From assembly GCF_003719335.1 (NCBI RefSeq), contig NZ_RIAS01000016.1, forward strand, positions 62,001-126,000: 64,000 bases of DNA, read 5' to 3'. Shown piece by piece: positions 1-9,508 of the stretch; position 1 is the stretch's first letter, and every line of letters begins with the position of its first letter. A model generated the notes under the pieces. The model saw nothing but the letters and a program-made list of their open reading frames with translations, made no database searches and was not told the DNA's origin. This DNA comes from Paenibacillus amylolyticus. GTDB taxonomy: Bacteria; Bacillota; Bacilli; Paenibacillales; Paenibacillaceae. The position numbers were made by a program, and so were the translations under genes.

Positions 1-21
1 AACCCGTAAATTGAAGGAGGA

Positions 22-85
22 GACAGCAATAGGTACAAGTTCTTGTCCTTTAAGGGTACAAGTTCTTGTCCTCCGACAGCAATAG
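22..85. repeat. Short direct repeats, each containing a hairpin-like core
   Basis: An 18-bp unit, GGTACAAGTTCTTGTCCT, occurs twice (32-49 and 55-72) separated by 5 bp. The pair is flanked by a second direct repeat, GACAGCAATAG, at 22-32 and 75-85. The 18-mer contains the inverted repeat ACAAG-TT-CTTGT. The nested arrangement looks like a local duplication. It could be a pair of regulator binding sites or a scar at the end of a gene that begins outside the window. Function is not known. Confidence 0.6.
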
Positions 86-165
86 ATCGGTACCGAGAAG
101 CTTTAGTCAAGTTTTGGGAGGAAATACCGGAAAGACATATGTACAAAATACGAGTTTTGTGAAAC
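85..165 (+). other. Possible C-terminal remnant of a gene
   Basis: Read from position 85 the plus strand gives a peptide-like tail (DRYREALVKFWEEIPERH and a few more residues) ending in TGA just before the terminator at 183-232. No start codon or longer reading frame is present in the window. It may be the tail of a gene disrupted by the repeats at 22-85, or chance. I do not recognise the family. Confidence 0.2.
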
Positions 166-182
166 AGTACTTAAGAAGTTAA

Positions 183-232
183 AGAACCGCTAATGATTTT
201 ATAATATCCTCATTACGGTTCTGCTGTTTTTT
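183..232 (+). terminator. Rho-independent terminator
   Basis: AGAACCG (183-189) and TAATGA (191-196) pair with TCATTA (210-215) and CGGTTCT (216-222). GCTGTTTTTT follows. The T-run is on the plus strand, so it ends a plus-strand transcript coming from before the window or from the remnant at 85-165. Confidence 0.75.
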
Positions 233-235
233 AAC

Positions 236-634
236 TTAATCCCACACAACTTCTGTTCCTGCTATAAAATCATGTATTGCACGACGATCCTCTCGCATTC
301 CAACCATAAACGCGCTCACAATAATTCCAATACCTAGCGTCAATACGTACACAAGTCCAGCAACTAAAACTCGCATTAACATTGTAGTTATTTTAGGCGA
401 TTCTTGAGTGTCATACATTTGAATTCGAATTCCACAAATCCGCTTACCAATCGTTCGTCCATACCAGTAAACAGGTAATAAAATTGAATATAACGCACTC
501 AATATTTTAGCAACTGGCTCATCTGAATCATAATTTCCAGTAAGTGCACCGGCAATAATAACTAATGGAATTCCAATAATAAGTCCATCCAAGAAACTTG
601 CGGCAAGCCTAATCCAAAAACCTGATTTATACAA
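236..634 (-). CDS. RDD family membrane protein
   Basis: A small integral membrane protein of the RDD family (132 aa). Family members are multi-pass proteins of mostly unknown, possibly transport-related, function. Hydrophobic segments lie near residues 15-33, 45-60 and 88-113. The family signature is visible as FWIRLAASFLDGLI at the N-terminus and RRAIHDFIAGT near the C-terminus. The reading frame could be opened five codons earlier at TTG 649, but the GGAGG lies inside that extension. The TTG at 634, about 7 nt after GGAGGA, is therefore the better start. The gene and its flanks are visibly richer in A+T than the following genes, and it stands alone. The family call is firm; the function is not. 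Confidence 0.8.
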   Translation of the reverse strand: MYKSGFWIRLAASFLDGLIIGIPLVIIAGALTGNYDSDEPVAKILSALYSILLPVYWYGRTIGKRICGIRIQMYDTQESPKITTMLMRVLVAGLVYVLTLGIGIIVSAFMVGMREDRRAIHDFIAGTEVVWD

Positions 635-850
635 AAATGATTCCTCCAAACTATTTTGTCATACCTTGATGCGCGATTATTTATATTATACAAGAAATAT
701 ATACCATTTGGTTCATATTATTCATTTTTATCTCCTAAGTATCTACCTTTCTACTTTGTGAAATTATTAACAATAATAATGGATGCGATTAATACGTTTA
801 GACTCCACCTTTTCATATAAGCCCTTCCCTTCTACAACTTCCAAAATAAA

Positions 851-880
851 GAAATAGCCATATTTTAAATATGGCCTAGT
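851..880 (-). terminator. Probable terminator of the WG-repeat gene
   Basis: GCCATATTT/AAATATGGC forms a hairpin at 857-875, 34 nt beyond the stop codon of the minus-strand gene. On the minus strand it is followed by TATTTCTTT. The stem is AT-rich and the T-run is broken, so strength is uncertain. Confidence 0.5.
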
Positions 881-908
881 AGTATAATTATCCTGCTCTT
901 ACAATGGA

Positions 909-3419
909 TCAATGAAAAGCTTTCCAGAATGAACCATCTGTATTAATAATAGTCATAATCTGACTAAATGGGATCGTAAATGTCGGGAATCCCGCAGCAT
1001 ATGGTGCAATATCATAAGGGTTGAAATACAGATGCAATGCATCTGCTGTAACAAAAAAAGGCTGGTCCGCACTTATTCCGGTGTACGTATCTGGAAAAAC
1101 ATACGAATACTGCGGATCATTTTTGATCTGATCCCCTACAATTTGGCTTAATACCTTCACATAGTCACTGCCCGGCTTAAACAGATCCTTCAATTCATAG
1201 AGCTGGCCGTCGGATAGATTAATAATGGCATACACCATCGTTGGCATCCCGTGTGCGGCTCCTGCTGGATAGTTATAACCCGTCAACTGCAGTTGAAGCA
1301 ATTGCTTCTGATAGAAAGTTATATCAAAATCACCGGTATAGGTATAGTCCAGTTGCTGATCTGCAGGAACCGGTTTTACTTGGGAAAGTTCTTTCAGCTT
1401 AGCATTAAGCTTACCCTGCTCTGTCTGATTGGCTAATCCGTCAACCTGCGGATAATAAACGAGATAATCCCGGTTGGGTTTATACTTCTCCTCACGCACC
1501 TGATAAGGCGGATGTAACGGTACGATCCTATTCTGTTGCCAAATCATCTGTCCAGCCCGGTTCACATAGGATAAACGTTGATCCACAAACACTTTAATCA
1601 GATCCGGAGCCACAACTTCCATCGACCCTGCCCCTGTTACACGAGGATATCCTGGAGCCGGTCTGCCGCTCAAATCCAGAAGATACGTCTGATTTCCGTC
1701 TGATGCGGATGCGAGACCGTGTTTGTAGTTTTCCACATTACGATAGATGAACTCCGTTAGTATTCTGCCATTCAATTCAGCGAGTGCATACACCGAGCCG
1801 ATATACGGCTGTTCTGGATTAATGGCCTTCCCGAGTGCGTACCTGTGCTCCCCAAGCTCCCGAATATCGTTATAGGCGGGTTGAATCACAAATGATCCCT
1901 GCATATTAATGACACCATAGTTCGATTTGTAATCCTCTGCCGTATTAACAATAGCCTGCCCATCGTTAAAAGCAAATGCGGAAGTAAACTTGGGCTGAAT
2001 ACGAATATTGCCCCTTTCATCAATGTATCCGTATTTGCCAGAGGATTCTTTTTGAAAAGCAAGCAAACCATCTCCTAACGGCCCTACATAGGCATAAGGG
2101 TACGTTGCAAGACGATTTCCGTGCCGATCAATAAGGGCGTATTCCTGATCTTTAATCTGCACAACGGCTTTGCCCTGCTGAAAATCATTTGCTGAAGTGA
2201 ATTGCGCTCGGATTACTTCATTTCCCGAAGCATCCAGGTATCCATACAAGCTAGGTGAGCCATTCGTCTGATTTGGGTTTTCATCATAAAACATGGCTCT
2301 GCCTTCATGCATATCTGCGATAAACGGATAAGCTCGCTTAGTCAGCACGGTACCTTGCTCATTAATCATTTTAAACCCTTGAGAATCAATGGCCATGGCC
2401 CGTTCTTCGGAAAAAGAGTTAATCGAATCATACACTGGCTGAACTACATACTGCCCTTGAAGATTGATGACACCGGCACGACCCTTCTTTACGACAACTG
2501 CCAACCCGTTAGGTTGAAACGCCTGAGCCTCTTCCAGCACCGGCTCCAGGAGGATATGTCCCTGTGCATCCATATAACCCCAGCGCGTTCCACTTGTTGT
2601 TCGGACAGAGACGGGATATAACCATGTCGTCAGTCTGAGATCTGTACCTGCAGTTGCAGTCATCGCCTGCTTTATTTTTTTCTCCAGTTCAAGCAAGTTC
2701 TCTCTTGAAGGATACGCTTCCGGAAAGCTTAGTGCTTTCTGGACTGAAATGAGTGCCGCGGGATATGACCCAGCATGAAACTGAGCATCCGCAAGATAGT
2801 ACCAATAAAACACATAGTCGGGATAATGTTGCGTTAACTGCTCATAATACTGCACGACTTTTGGAAAGTAGGCTCGGTATGCATCCGTTGCTGGGACCCA
2901 CTGACTCTGCTGCCATCGAATAATCTCCACTCGATAAGCTTCACCAGTGTCATGAATCCACAATGCTATTTCAACCTTCCCATCTCGGCCATTCACGCCA
3001 GGTATATCTACAATCTCGGCGTAGCTGTAATACAAATCGTCCGGGGCAATGTCCGTAAGGCCGGATTCGGTCCATTCATACACAGCAAGTTTTGACCAAA
3101 CGGCTCCGATCTGCCAGCCTACAATCAGATTATTTCTTGCCGTTGAAGTTACAGGCGCTGCTGTCAGCAACTTAACGCCATAACCCAGCCCTTTTGTCAG
3201 AGCCATTTTAATCCAATGTCCTTGAATGAACTTTAATATAAGCAGATACAGCTCGCTATTCAATTGGTAAACAGCAGAAATTTCAGGCATGCCATCACCT
3301 GTAAGATCAGCCGCATACACTGCCGGATGTTGAATTGGCTTATCAATGGTAATGATCGTTGCCCCCGCTGGAATATGTTGATTTACGATTTGCAGTAATA
3401 GCGGTTCACTCATCGACAT
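909..3419 (-). CDS. WG-repeat protein with C-terminal DUF3298/RsiV-like domain
   Basis: A protein of 836 aa built from several domains. Residues about 20-180 resemble an FG-GAP/integrin-type repeat region (DLTGDGMPEISAVYQ, then a second DI.GVNGRDGKVEIAL). Residues about 185-250 look like one TPR-type helical unit (YPDYVFYWYYLADAQFHAGSYPAAL; shown here only as a motif). Residues about 275-600 carry repeated WG/KWG units of the form GYMDAQGHILLEP. Residues about 650-825 match the DUF3298 domain found in RsiV-like proteins (FNPYDIAPYAAGFPTFTIPF). No signal peptide is seen. The start is supported by GGAGG 8 nt upstream. WG repeats are thought to mediate binding; no enzymatic activity can be assigned. 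It is transcribed alone. Confidence 0.8.
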   Translation of the reverse strand: MSMSEPLLLQIVNQHIPAGATIITIDKPIQHPAVYAADLTGDGMPEISAVYQLNSELYLLILKFIQGHWIKMALTKGLGYGVKLLTAAPVTSTARNNLIVGWQIGAVWSKLAVYEWTESGLTDIAPDDLYYSYAEIVDIPGVNGRDGKVEIALWIHDTGEAYRVEIIRWQQSQWVPATDAYRAYFPKVVQYYEQLTQHYPDYVFYWYYLADAQFHAGSYPAALISVQKALSFPEAYPSRENLLELEKKIKQAMTATAGTDLRLTTWLYPVSVRTTSGTRWGYMDAQGHILLEPVLEEAQAFQPNGLAVVVKKGRAGVINLQGQYVVQPVYDSINSFSEERAMAIDSQGFKMINEQGTVLTKRAYPFIADMHEGRAMFYDENPNQTNGSPSLYGYLDASGNEVIRAQFTSANDFQQGKAVVQIKDQEYALIDRHGNRLATYPYAYVGPLGDGLLAFQKESSGKYGYIDERGNIRIQPKFTSAFAFNDGQAIVNTAEDYKSNYGVINMQGSFVIQPAYNDIRELGEHRYALGKAINPEQPYIGSVYALAELNGRILTEFIYRNVENYKHGLASASDGNQTYLLDLSGRPAPGYPRVTGAGSMEVVAPDLIKVFVDQRLSYVNRAGQMIWQQNRIVPLHPPYQVREEKYKPNRDYLVYYPQVDGLANQTEQGKLNAKLKELSQVKPVPADQQLDYTYTGDFDITFYQKQLLQLQLTGYNYPAGAAHGMPTMVYAIINLSDGQLYELKDLFKPGSDYVKVLSQIVGDQIKNDPQYSYVFPDTYTGISADQPFFVTADALHLYFNPYDIAPYAAGFPTFTIPFSQIMTIINTDGSFWKAFH

Positions 3420-3591
3420 TTCCGCTTCCTCCCTTATGACCGCATTCGCCTAATGGTATGCAGCATAACTCGGGATATGACATGAAAGTGTATTGTGACA
3501 CCTCTACTTCATCGTATCACTCTTCTAAATTCACCTTCTGTGCATTGATTAAAAGACTGCTTATCAAATCACTTTTACTCACATGAACAAC

Positions 3592-3630
3592 AAAAAAATT
3601 GCAGAGGCTCAGCTGCCCTGCAATTTTTTC
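3592..3630 (-). terminator. Terminator of the MoxR-vWA operon
   Basis: AAAAAAATTGCAG (3592-3604) pairs with CTGCAATTTTTT (3619-3630). Both strands end in a T-run, but the only gene reading into it is the minus-strand operon ending at 3758. The rest of 3420-3757 shows no gene; its right half lies between the terminator and the operon end, and its left half is the promoter region of the WG-repeat gene. Confidence 0.75.
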
Positions 3631-3757
3631 AGATTATTTCTATCTAATTAGGACTAAAACCAGCAAAAATTACTTCATACCTTACTTTCGTATAATAATT
3701 AATCCTGTTTCATCATTATTAAAATCAGGCATACGTTAAACAAGTTAACTAGAGAGA

Positions 3758-4036
3758 TCAAGTTTGTGATTGTACACTAAGCTGAACATATTGACTCAGT
3801 CGACAATATTGATTCAAGAGCTGTTCTTCTTGTCCTTCGCCTAATGCCACTTTGCGCCCTGCTTCTAGAACACCGCTGACCAATTCATGCAGGAAGTGCA
3901 TCTGCATTCGCTGCGCGTTGGTATCCAATTGCTCAAGCAGTTGCGTATCTCGAATCGAAAATTGAGATAACCCCCGAAGAAGTAATTCCTCACACCAATC
4001 AGATAACTGCTGGATCAATCCATTATCTTCTTCCAA
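3758..4036 (-). CDS. Small protein at the end of the MoxR-vWA operon, unknown
   Basis: A 92-aa acidic, helix-rich protein that I do not recognise. It is last in the six-gene operon and overlaps the end of the SWIM gene by 14 bp, which suggests translational coupling. A GTG at 4054 is also in frame but has no Shine-Dalgarno. The TTG at 4036 has GGAAGGA 9 nt upstream, inside the SWIM gene, and is preferred. Leu and Gln are abundant, with no membrane segment and no cysteine pairs apart from two isolated Cys. It may be an adaptor specific to this system. The coding call rests on the overlap, position and length. Confidence 0.6.
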   Translation of the reverse strand: MEEDNGLIQQLSDWCEELLLRGLSQFSIRDTQLLEQLDTNAQRMQMHFLHELVSGVLEAGRKVALGEGQEEQLLNQYCRLSQYVQLSVQSQT

Positions 4037-5918
4037 AACGTCCCATCCTTCCACTACTGGAATCCAGCTTCAAGCTTAGCAACGTCTGGCCCTTTAGAAA
4101 ACTGATTGGACTGATACGTTTGGTTTCTATTCGTACAAATGCATAAAAATGTTCAAGTTTTTGAGAACCAAATCCTGATTCCAGTCTGTTAATCATAGAC
4201 TGCCAATCCGATGAGTAAGGAAGTGTGAGAGGCAATCGTGCCCCCTCTGTATCCTCAACTATAAGGATCAGATCCTGCGTTTGTTTGTTGAAGCTATGCT
4301 CTGTAATGCGAGCAACCTCAATTAATGCCAACCGTTCTTTTGGTTCAGTGAATAGATCGATAGAATCAGGCTCGCGTTGAAGTGCAGCAGGTATGTCTAT
4401 CAGGTACTCTCCAAAATGAACCCCGGTCACGCCGGTTCGTGGTAAAATAGTTAACTTCGCCCCATCACCTGAAGAAATTCGTCGTTCTTCATTCACTTTA
4501 ACCGACTGAAACTGAACTTCTTCTCCCGTAAATTGACTAAATGTCAAACTTGGCAACCAAGGGGTAAACGCTGCATAATGCTCGGCATACGAGAATTGTT
4601 GATCCTCATAATACACCGCACGTACATCACTGTACGTATAGATCTGCCCATCATCAAAGCAATAGAAATAATACGTAATTCCGCGAAATCCTGACCGTGT
4701 CTCCCAAGAGTCTGCGCCTAGCCCATAGAGATGCAGTGAAGGCACGGTAAAGTACTTACTTCGGAAGCTGCCAACCAGCTGACTTTGCTGCCTAACAGGA
4801 ATCTCCCCTTGTTCAAGCACTTCTAGCGCGAGATACAACTTGCTTATACGATCCAGCATCGTCTGCATAGAGAAACGTACATGACGTTTGAAAAAAAGCT
4901 GGAGCTCTCCCTGAATGCCGCGTAAACTACGTTCAATCTCTGGAAGGTTACCACTATGTGCAGCAATGGCCAGCGTCTCCAGTTGCGCATTATATGACTG
5001 AGGAAGTCTGGCAAGCCCTGTCTTAAGCATACCTCCCAACATGTCGCGACACTCCTGAATCGTTTGAAGCGAGAATTTCGGCTCGTATGCGCGGACACTC
5101 AAAGCGTCCGTATCATCCACCCCATGATACAAACGGTATCTCAGCAAAGCTTCAAGCTTGGCCATTTTTCCCGCGGTCTGCTTTAACTTGCATAAAGCTT
5201 TGGTCAGCTGAGGTTCTTCTGTGAAGGATACCTCTATATTCTGACTTTTAAAATGTACGGTGAGCAGCGTGTCTTCCATGATTTGAATGTCTTCAGGATA
5301 ACGTAAACGAAAAACCACCTCTTCAACCATCGTCGAAGTATATGATTTCAGGATGGGAGTAAGATCGGCTTCAAGCATCCAGCGAAAACGGACATTTGTC
5401 TCCGGCGAATGAGATTGCAAACCGTAATCTGGCTTGTCTGACTCGTTAACCTGATGAAACTTATCCTGCACCGCGAGCTTATACTCTTTGGCAGTGTCAG
5501 GATCTACAAAATCAGCTGAAGACAGTTTTACATCCAAAAGTGACGGCGAAGAAGCAGGAACGTCTTCTAAAGGCTTCGCGACTTCCACAATATCTTCACC
5601 CGTAACACTGTTTTCAGTTATCTGCTGACGCTGGTCATACAGAATTGCAATCAACACATGCTTGCAGATATTCTCTGATGGACAAGAACACTGCCAATCA
5701 TCCAGCGTAGCATAGAGGGTACACTCGATACCCTCACTTAGCTGACAGCTCACCGAAGCTGTATTCCAGGTGTACTGTACTTGTACACCTTGATCCAGCT
5801 CTTTAAGTGCCCTTTTGTATAGCCCCTTGTTCGCATAACGAATGAGATAATCCTCTGTGCACAATTTGGAAAAGTGGCTGAATTTCTGCTTGAATTCATT
5901 GAAATCGTTCATAACCAC
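4023..5918 (-). CDS. SWIM zinc-finger protein (YehQ-like)
   Basis: A 631-aa protein with one SWIM-type zinc finger: C77-x-C79-x5-C85-x-H87 (CSCPSENICKH). SWIM domains bind DNA or proteins. The remaining 540 residues are large, mostly helical, and show no known catalytic motif. The gene starts 4 nt after the DUF4132 stop. The GTG at 5918 and the ATG at 5912 are both possible, and neither has a strong ribosome binding site, so reinitiation after the upstream gene is likely. By composition and neighbours (MoxR ATPase, vWA, DUF5682, DUF4132) it corresponds to YehQ-like proteins. Its target is unknown. Confidence 0.85.
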   Translation of the reverse strand: MVMNDFNEFKQKFSHFSKLCTEDYLIRYANKGLYKRALKELDQGVQVQYTWNTASVSCQLSEGIECTLYATLDDWQCSCPSENICKHVLIAILYDQRQQITENSVTGEDIVEVAKPLEDVPASSPSLLDVKLSSADFVDPDTAKEYKLAVQDKFHQVNESDKPDYGLQSHSPETNVRFRWMLEADLTPILKSYTSTMVEEVVFRLRYPEDIQIMEDTLLTVHFKSQNIEVSFTEEPQLTKALCKLKQTAGKMAKLEALLRYRLYHGVDDTDALSVRAYEPKFSLQTIQECRDMLGGMLKTGLARLPQSYNAQLETLAIAAHSGNLPEIERSLRGIQGELQLFFKRHVRFSMQTMLDRISKLYLALEVLEQGEIPVRQQSQLVGSFRSKYFTVPSLHLYGLGADSWETRSGFRGITYYFYCFDDGQIYTYSDVRAVYYEDQQFSYAEHYAAFTPWLPSLTFSQFTGEEVQFQSVKVNEERRISSGDGAKLTILPRTGVTGVHFGEYLIDIPAALQREPDSIDLFTEPKERLALIEVARITEHSFNKQTQDLILIVEDTEGARLPLTLPYSSDWQSMINRLESGFGSQKLEHFYAFVRIETKRISPISFLKGQTLLSLKLDSSSGRMGRFGRR

Positions 5919-5922
5919 GAAA

Positions 5923-8900
5923 TCAGCGCCCCGTTGCTCTCAAAATATCATAGAGAGTCTCACTGAATACTCGGCCTGAAATTTGGCCTAAAGGAATGGA
6001 TTTGTTATCTGCATAATAATAGTGCTGTCTCTTGCCATTTGGTTTGAAGAAATGTAACGATTCCAGCGTCACGTCGTCCATCCCTTCATAATACGTAATA
6101 CTTGTACCGCTGAACCGAAGTTCAGCAACAATCTCTCCGTACTCTTTGTAAAACTCGTTGAACCAGCCGCCATCTTGCGCAGGACCTTTAATCCATCCGT
6201 ATTTCTCCAATGCTTTCGGGAGAGCTGTTGGTGAAAATTCCTCTTCTGGAAGACGATCATATTCTGTCTTGGCCCGATCTTCATCCTCAATCAAATGGAT
6301 TTGACGTTTCAATTGTTCGAACGGTTGTTTGACCTCATAATCCTCAAGCTGAGTAGCCCAACCCTCTAACGTATCCTGGTCGAGTTCAAGCGGATGTACA
6401 AGACCCACCTGAGCTCCTGATGGCAAATCCGTTTCATCCTCATCTACTGTATTAAATGTACCGTCCTCCATGTAACGGAATGTACGGACTAACTCGCCCT
6501 GCTCATAAACGCCCCAGATTAATCCAACGGCAAATTTCTGCATGATGACATTGTCTACAAATAGGGAAGTCCATTCCTCAGCGGTCCATAAACGCTGTTT
6601 GGATAAAAACTCTTCCAAGCGTGCAGTCTGAATCGTAACCATCGTTTTAAGATCTTTCTTCAACTGGGTGAAACGTGCCTTGGATTCTGCGGCGAGCTCA
6701 GGGTCATCCTTCTGTGCCGGAGCAGGCAAACTTTTAACGGCTTTACCCGTTTCTTCGTTTACAACAACAACCTGTAGATCGGCATTAACTTTCACCTGGA
6801 AGGACCGCTCACCGTAACTAAGCTGTAACGTGCCTTTTTCATCAAAACCGAGGGAAGTGACTAAACGATCTTCAAGCTGCTCTGCAGTCAATCCCATATT
6901 CTCTGCTGCAAGCTGCAATGCTTCTTCGGCTGCGCCTTTCACTTGACGGTTCTTAACGCTGCGTTTAACCTTGTCAATCGCCATAAGTGCGGCAGGTTCT
7001 TTTAGAAATGCTAGTACTTTCACTGCTTCGGCCGCTATAGCCCCACGGCTATTCTCTGTCCATTCCTTAATCTGTGGGGTCAATATATGAACAATCTGAA
7101 GATCACCGAAAAGTGCGGAAACATACATAACCCACTTTTCCTTCGCAGGCGCACCATCCTGAATCCATAGCTGCAACAGTTCCTTTGAAAACCTGATAAG
7201 CGAAGCTTCGCTTACATATTCTCGCAGTTCATTTAACCGCTCATTCGGTCCAGACCCATGATCGATAGATTGCAGTAATACATATTGTTTGATCCGGTCA
7301 TCCAAAGGCAAACCATCTGCTGATCGAATCAGAGCAGGCAGTTCCTTTAGAGGTAACCAGCTGATCCGGGACATCTTTTTCGCATCGGCCAGGTCAGCTA
7401 ACGCTGCGTGTGAATATTCAGGGCTTAGATCAGCAGTGTCAAGCAGAATTTGAATCAGGTTTTTCCATTCGGTGGCTTTCTCACTTTGCAAGAGTTCAGT
7501 ATATAATTCCTTACTGTTATCCAGACTGCGGATCGCCGTTAGCGCCATTTCTTTAATGGAAGCCTTTTTCTCCGCACGGTAGATCATCATATACAGTTCT
7601 TGATCCGGAACCCGATTGAACTCGGCCAAAGCCATACTGCTTGCCCGTTTAGAAGCATCCTGTAAACCTGCTTGAATAGCTGCTACCAATTGTTGCTTAG
7701 GCAGGGTAGATCTCTGCTCAAATGCAACTTCAAGCGTTAAAAGACGTGTATCCGTCGGCAGTTTTTTATACTGCTTTAATGCATACTCCAGGTTTTGCTG
7801 TAAAATACGGCGATACTCATCCTGCGGCATCGATTGATACGTATAATCTGTCATCCCATTCAGCGAAATCAGGCTAGTCAGCAGTTGTTCTCGTTTTACC
7901 TGAGGATCGTCACCATACGTATTCAAAATTTGCTCACCACTAAAAGCATAAGAATGATACATGTCCGAAACAATATCCAGCGTCCATTCCGGATGAGTTA
8001 GCAAAATCGCAAAGCGGTGCATTGGCTCCGAATCAATGGGCAGGAAACTGATGCTAATGAGATTGTTAATCCGCTTCCGGTCCCGATTGACATGATTAAA
8101 CAATCCACGGCTGTCCTTGTCTTCCCAATACTCTTCAAGGGTGTACTCACCACTTAAATATCTCGCAATGGCAAGACCTTGTCTCCCACCTTCGAGCGGT
8201 TGACGCAACACACGGAACACAGCCTCTTCAATTGTGTTTTCCGGTTGAATTCCATGGATGTCTTGATCCAACATCATTTTATGAAGACATAACTTCAGGA
8301 ATGGTGCTCTGACAATCTCATATGCTCGTTTGGCGTGCTCAGGTTGGTTGGCAATTGCCGCCTTGATTATAATCCAAGACACGCGGTACGAATTCAATTC
8401 GAGTTGCGTCATTTCAATTAATTGATAGGGCTCGTTCAGCGGGATCAGCCCGGACAGCAGATCATCTTCGCTTCTTGAACGAGGATTCATACTAAGTAAA
8501 TACTTGCGAACCTCCATCGGATAGAGCTCATGCAGGTGATGAATGACTTCGAGAAGAACCTTGCCAACGTCACTAACGTTATCCAGAAAGCGTTGCTTTC
8601 CTCCATTGATATTCGTCAGATACAAGACCGCACTGCTCAATAAAACCATCGTCTGATGGAATTCGGCATGCGAAACATGATGTTTCGCGGAGTAAGTGAT
8701 TTCTGGATAATGCTTGGCAATCAATTCGCTGCGTTTCCGTTTCAGGAATTCCTCTTCCAGCAACTGTGACGAACTGTTTTGCTTGCCTTGAACGTTGCCT
8801 GTAACCAAAGGTTCAATCAAGCGGTACAGCTCTTGATGTAGCTTTGCCGCATCGTTAGCCATAACATGCTGGAACAGCTCGGGCAAGACGGAACTCATAT

Positions 8901-9483
8901 CCTTGATCTCTTGCTTATTCACAAATTCTACATCCGGTTGCACACACAAATGAACAAGCATCATGGCATCAATCACATCTCTGAAATTACCCTGACTGTC
9001 TGCTTTTTTGGAATCAAAAAGCCATTGTGCTCGCTTCACGCGCCTCTTAAGCTCGGAGAGGATTTCTTCTTCACCCGCATATTGCTTCATTTTCTTCAAA
9101 CGAGATAACAAGGTTGCCATCCGATCCGAACTCTTGCTTTTCCCATTTAATCCATAAGCCTCCGAATCATCACCGAGACATGCTGTGAATGCATTAACCC
9201 CCCAAGGGCTTCTACGGAAATAATTCGATTCCAAATGCATGGCAATAGCTCCGGCACGAAAAAAAATATCTCCATCTTCTTTTTTGCCAAGCTTGGACAG
9301 TGCTTCTACCGTTCGATAGACATAATGACTCGTTTTACCCATCATCTCAGGGAACTTTTCTGTTGCACCCATGACGTAATCAATAATTTCGGAGCTGCGA
9401 TCCGTTGTAAGCGAGTAGTCATCTGAACAAATGGAAGCGAACTTTTCTACCAAACTCTCTACTGCACGGTCTGCGGTAAGCAT
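5923..9483 (-). CDS. DUF4132 domain protein (MolR-like)
   Basis: A very large (1186 aa), mostly helical protein ending in a DUF4132 domain (about residues 1000-1175, with WIKGPAQDGGWFNEFYKEYG and FSGTSITYYEGMDD). DUF4132 is the domain of E. coli MolR/YehI. The middle part looks like HEAT/ARM-type repeats, such as alternating helices around AAIAAEAVKVLAFLKEPAAL. An upstream in-frame ATG at 9540 exists, but it would overlap the vWA gene. AGGAGG lies 9 nt before the ATG at 9483, so that start is chosen, leaving a 25-bp gap to the vWA gene. No enzymatic motif is visible. It may act as a scaffold or as the substrate of the MoxR-vWA machine; this is inference. Confidence 0.85.
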   Translation of the reverse strand: MLTADRAVESLVEKFASICSDDYSLTTDRSSEIIDYVMGATEKFPEMMGKTSHYVYRTVEALSKLGKKEDGDIFFRAGAIAMHLESNYFRRSPWGVNAFTACLGDDSEAYGLNGKSKSSDRMATLLSRLKKMKQYAGEEEILSELKRRVKRAQWLFDSKKADSQGNFRDVIDAMMLVHLCVQPDVEFVNKQEIKDMSSVLPELFQHVMANDAAKLHQELYRLIEPLVTGNVQGKQNSSSQLLEEEFLKRKRSELIAKHYPEITYSAKHHVSHAEFHQTMVLLSSAVLYLTNINGGKQRFLDNVSDVGKVLLEVIHHLHELYPMEVRKYLLSMNPRSRSEDDLLSGLIPLNEPYQLIEMTQLELNSYRVSWIIIKAAIANQPEHAKRAYEIVRAPFLKLCLHKMMLDQDIHGIQPENTIEEAVFRVLRQPLEGGRQGLAIARYLSGEYTLEEYWEDKDSRGLFNHVNRDRKRINNLISISFLPIDSEPMHRFAILLTHPEWTLDIVSDMYHSYAFSGEQILNTYGDDPQVKREQLLTSLISLNGMTDYTYQSMPQDEYRRILQQNLEYALKQYKKLPTDTRLLTLEVAFEQRSTLPKQQLVAAIQAGLQDASKRASSMALAEFNRVPDQELYMMIYRAEKKASIKEMALTAIRSLDNSKELYTELLQSEKATEWKNLIQILLDTADLSPEYSHAALADLADAKKMSRISWLPLKELPALIRSADGLPLDDRIKQYVLLQSIDHGSGPNERLNELREYVSEASLIRFSKELLQLWIQDGAPAKEKWVMYVSALFGDLQIVHILTPQIKEWTENSRGAIAAEAVKVLAFLKEPAALMAIDKVKRSVKNRQVKGAAEEALQLAAENMGLTAEQLEDRLVTSLGFDEKGTLQLSYGERSFQVKVNADLQVVVVNEETGKAVKSLPAPAQKDDPELAAESKARFTQLKKDLKTMVTIQTARLEEFLSKQRLWTAEEWTSLFVDNVIMQKFAVGLIWGVYEQGELVRTFRYMEDGTFNTVDEDETDLPSGAQVGLVHPLELDQDTLEGWATQLEDYEVKQPFEQLKRQIHLIEDEDRAKTEYDRLPEEEFSPTALPKALEKYGWIKGPAQDGGWFNEFYKEYGEIVAELRFSGTSITYYEGMDDVTLESLHFFKPNGKRQHYYYADNKSIPLGQISGRVFSETLYDILRATGR

Positions 9484-9508
9484 GATTTTATTCCTCCTAA
9501 AAGTATGT

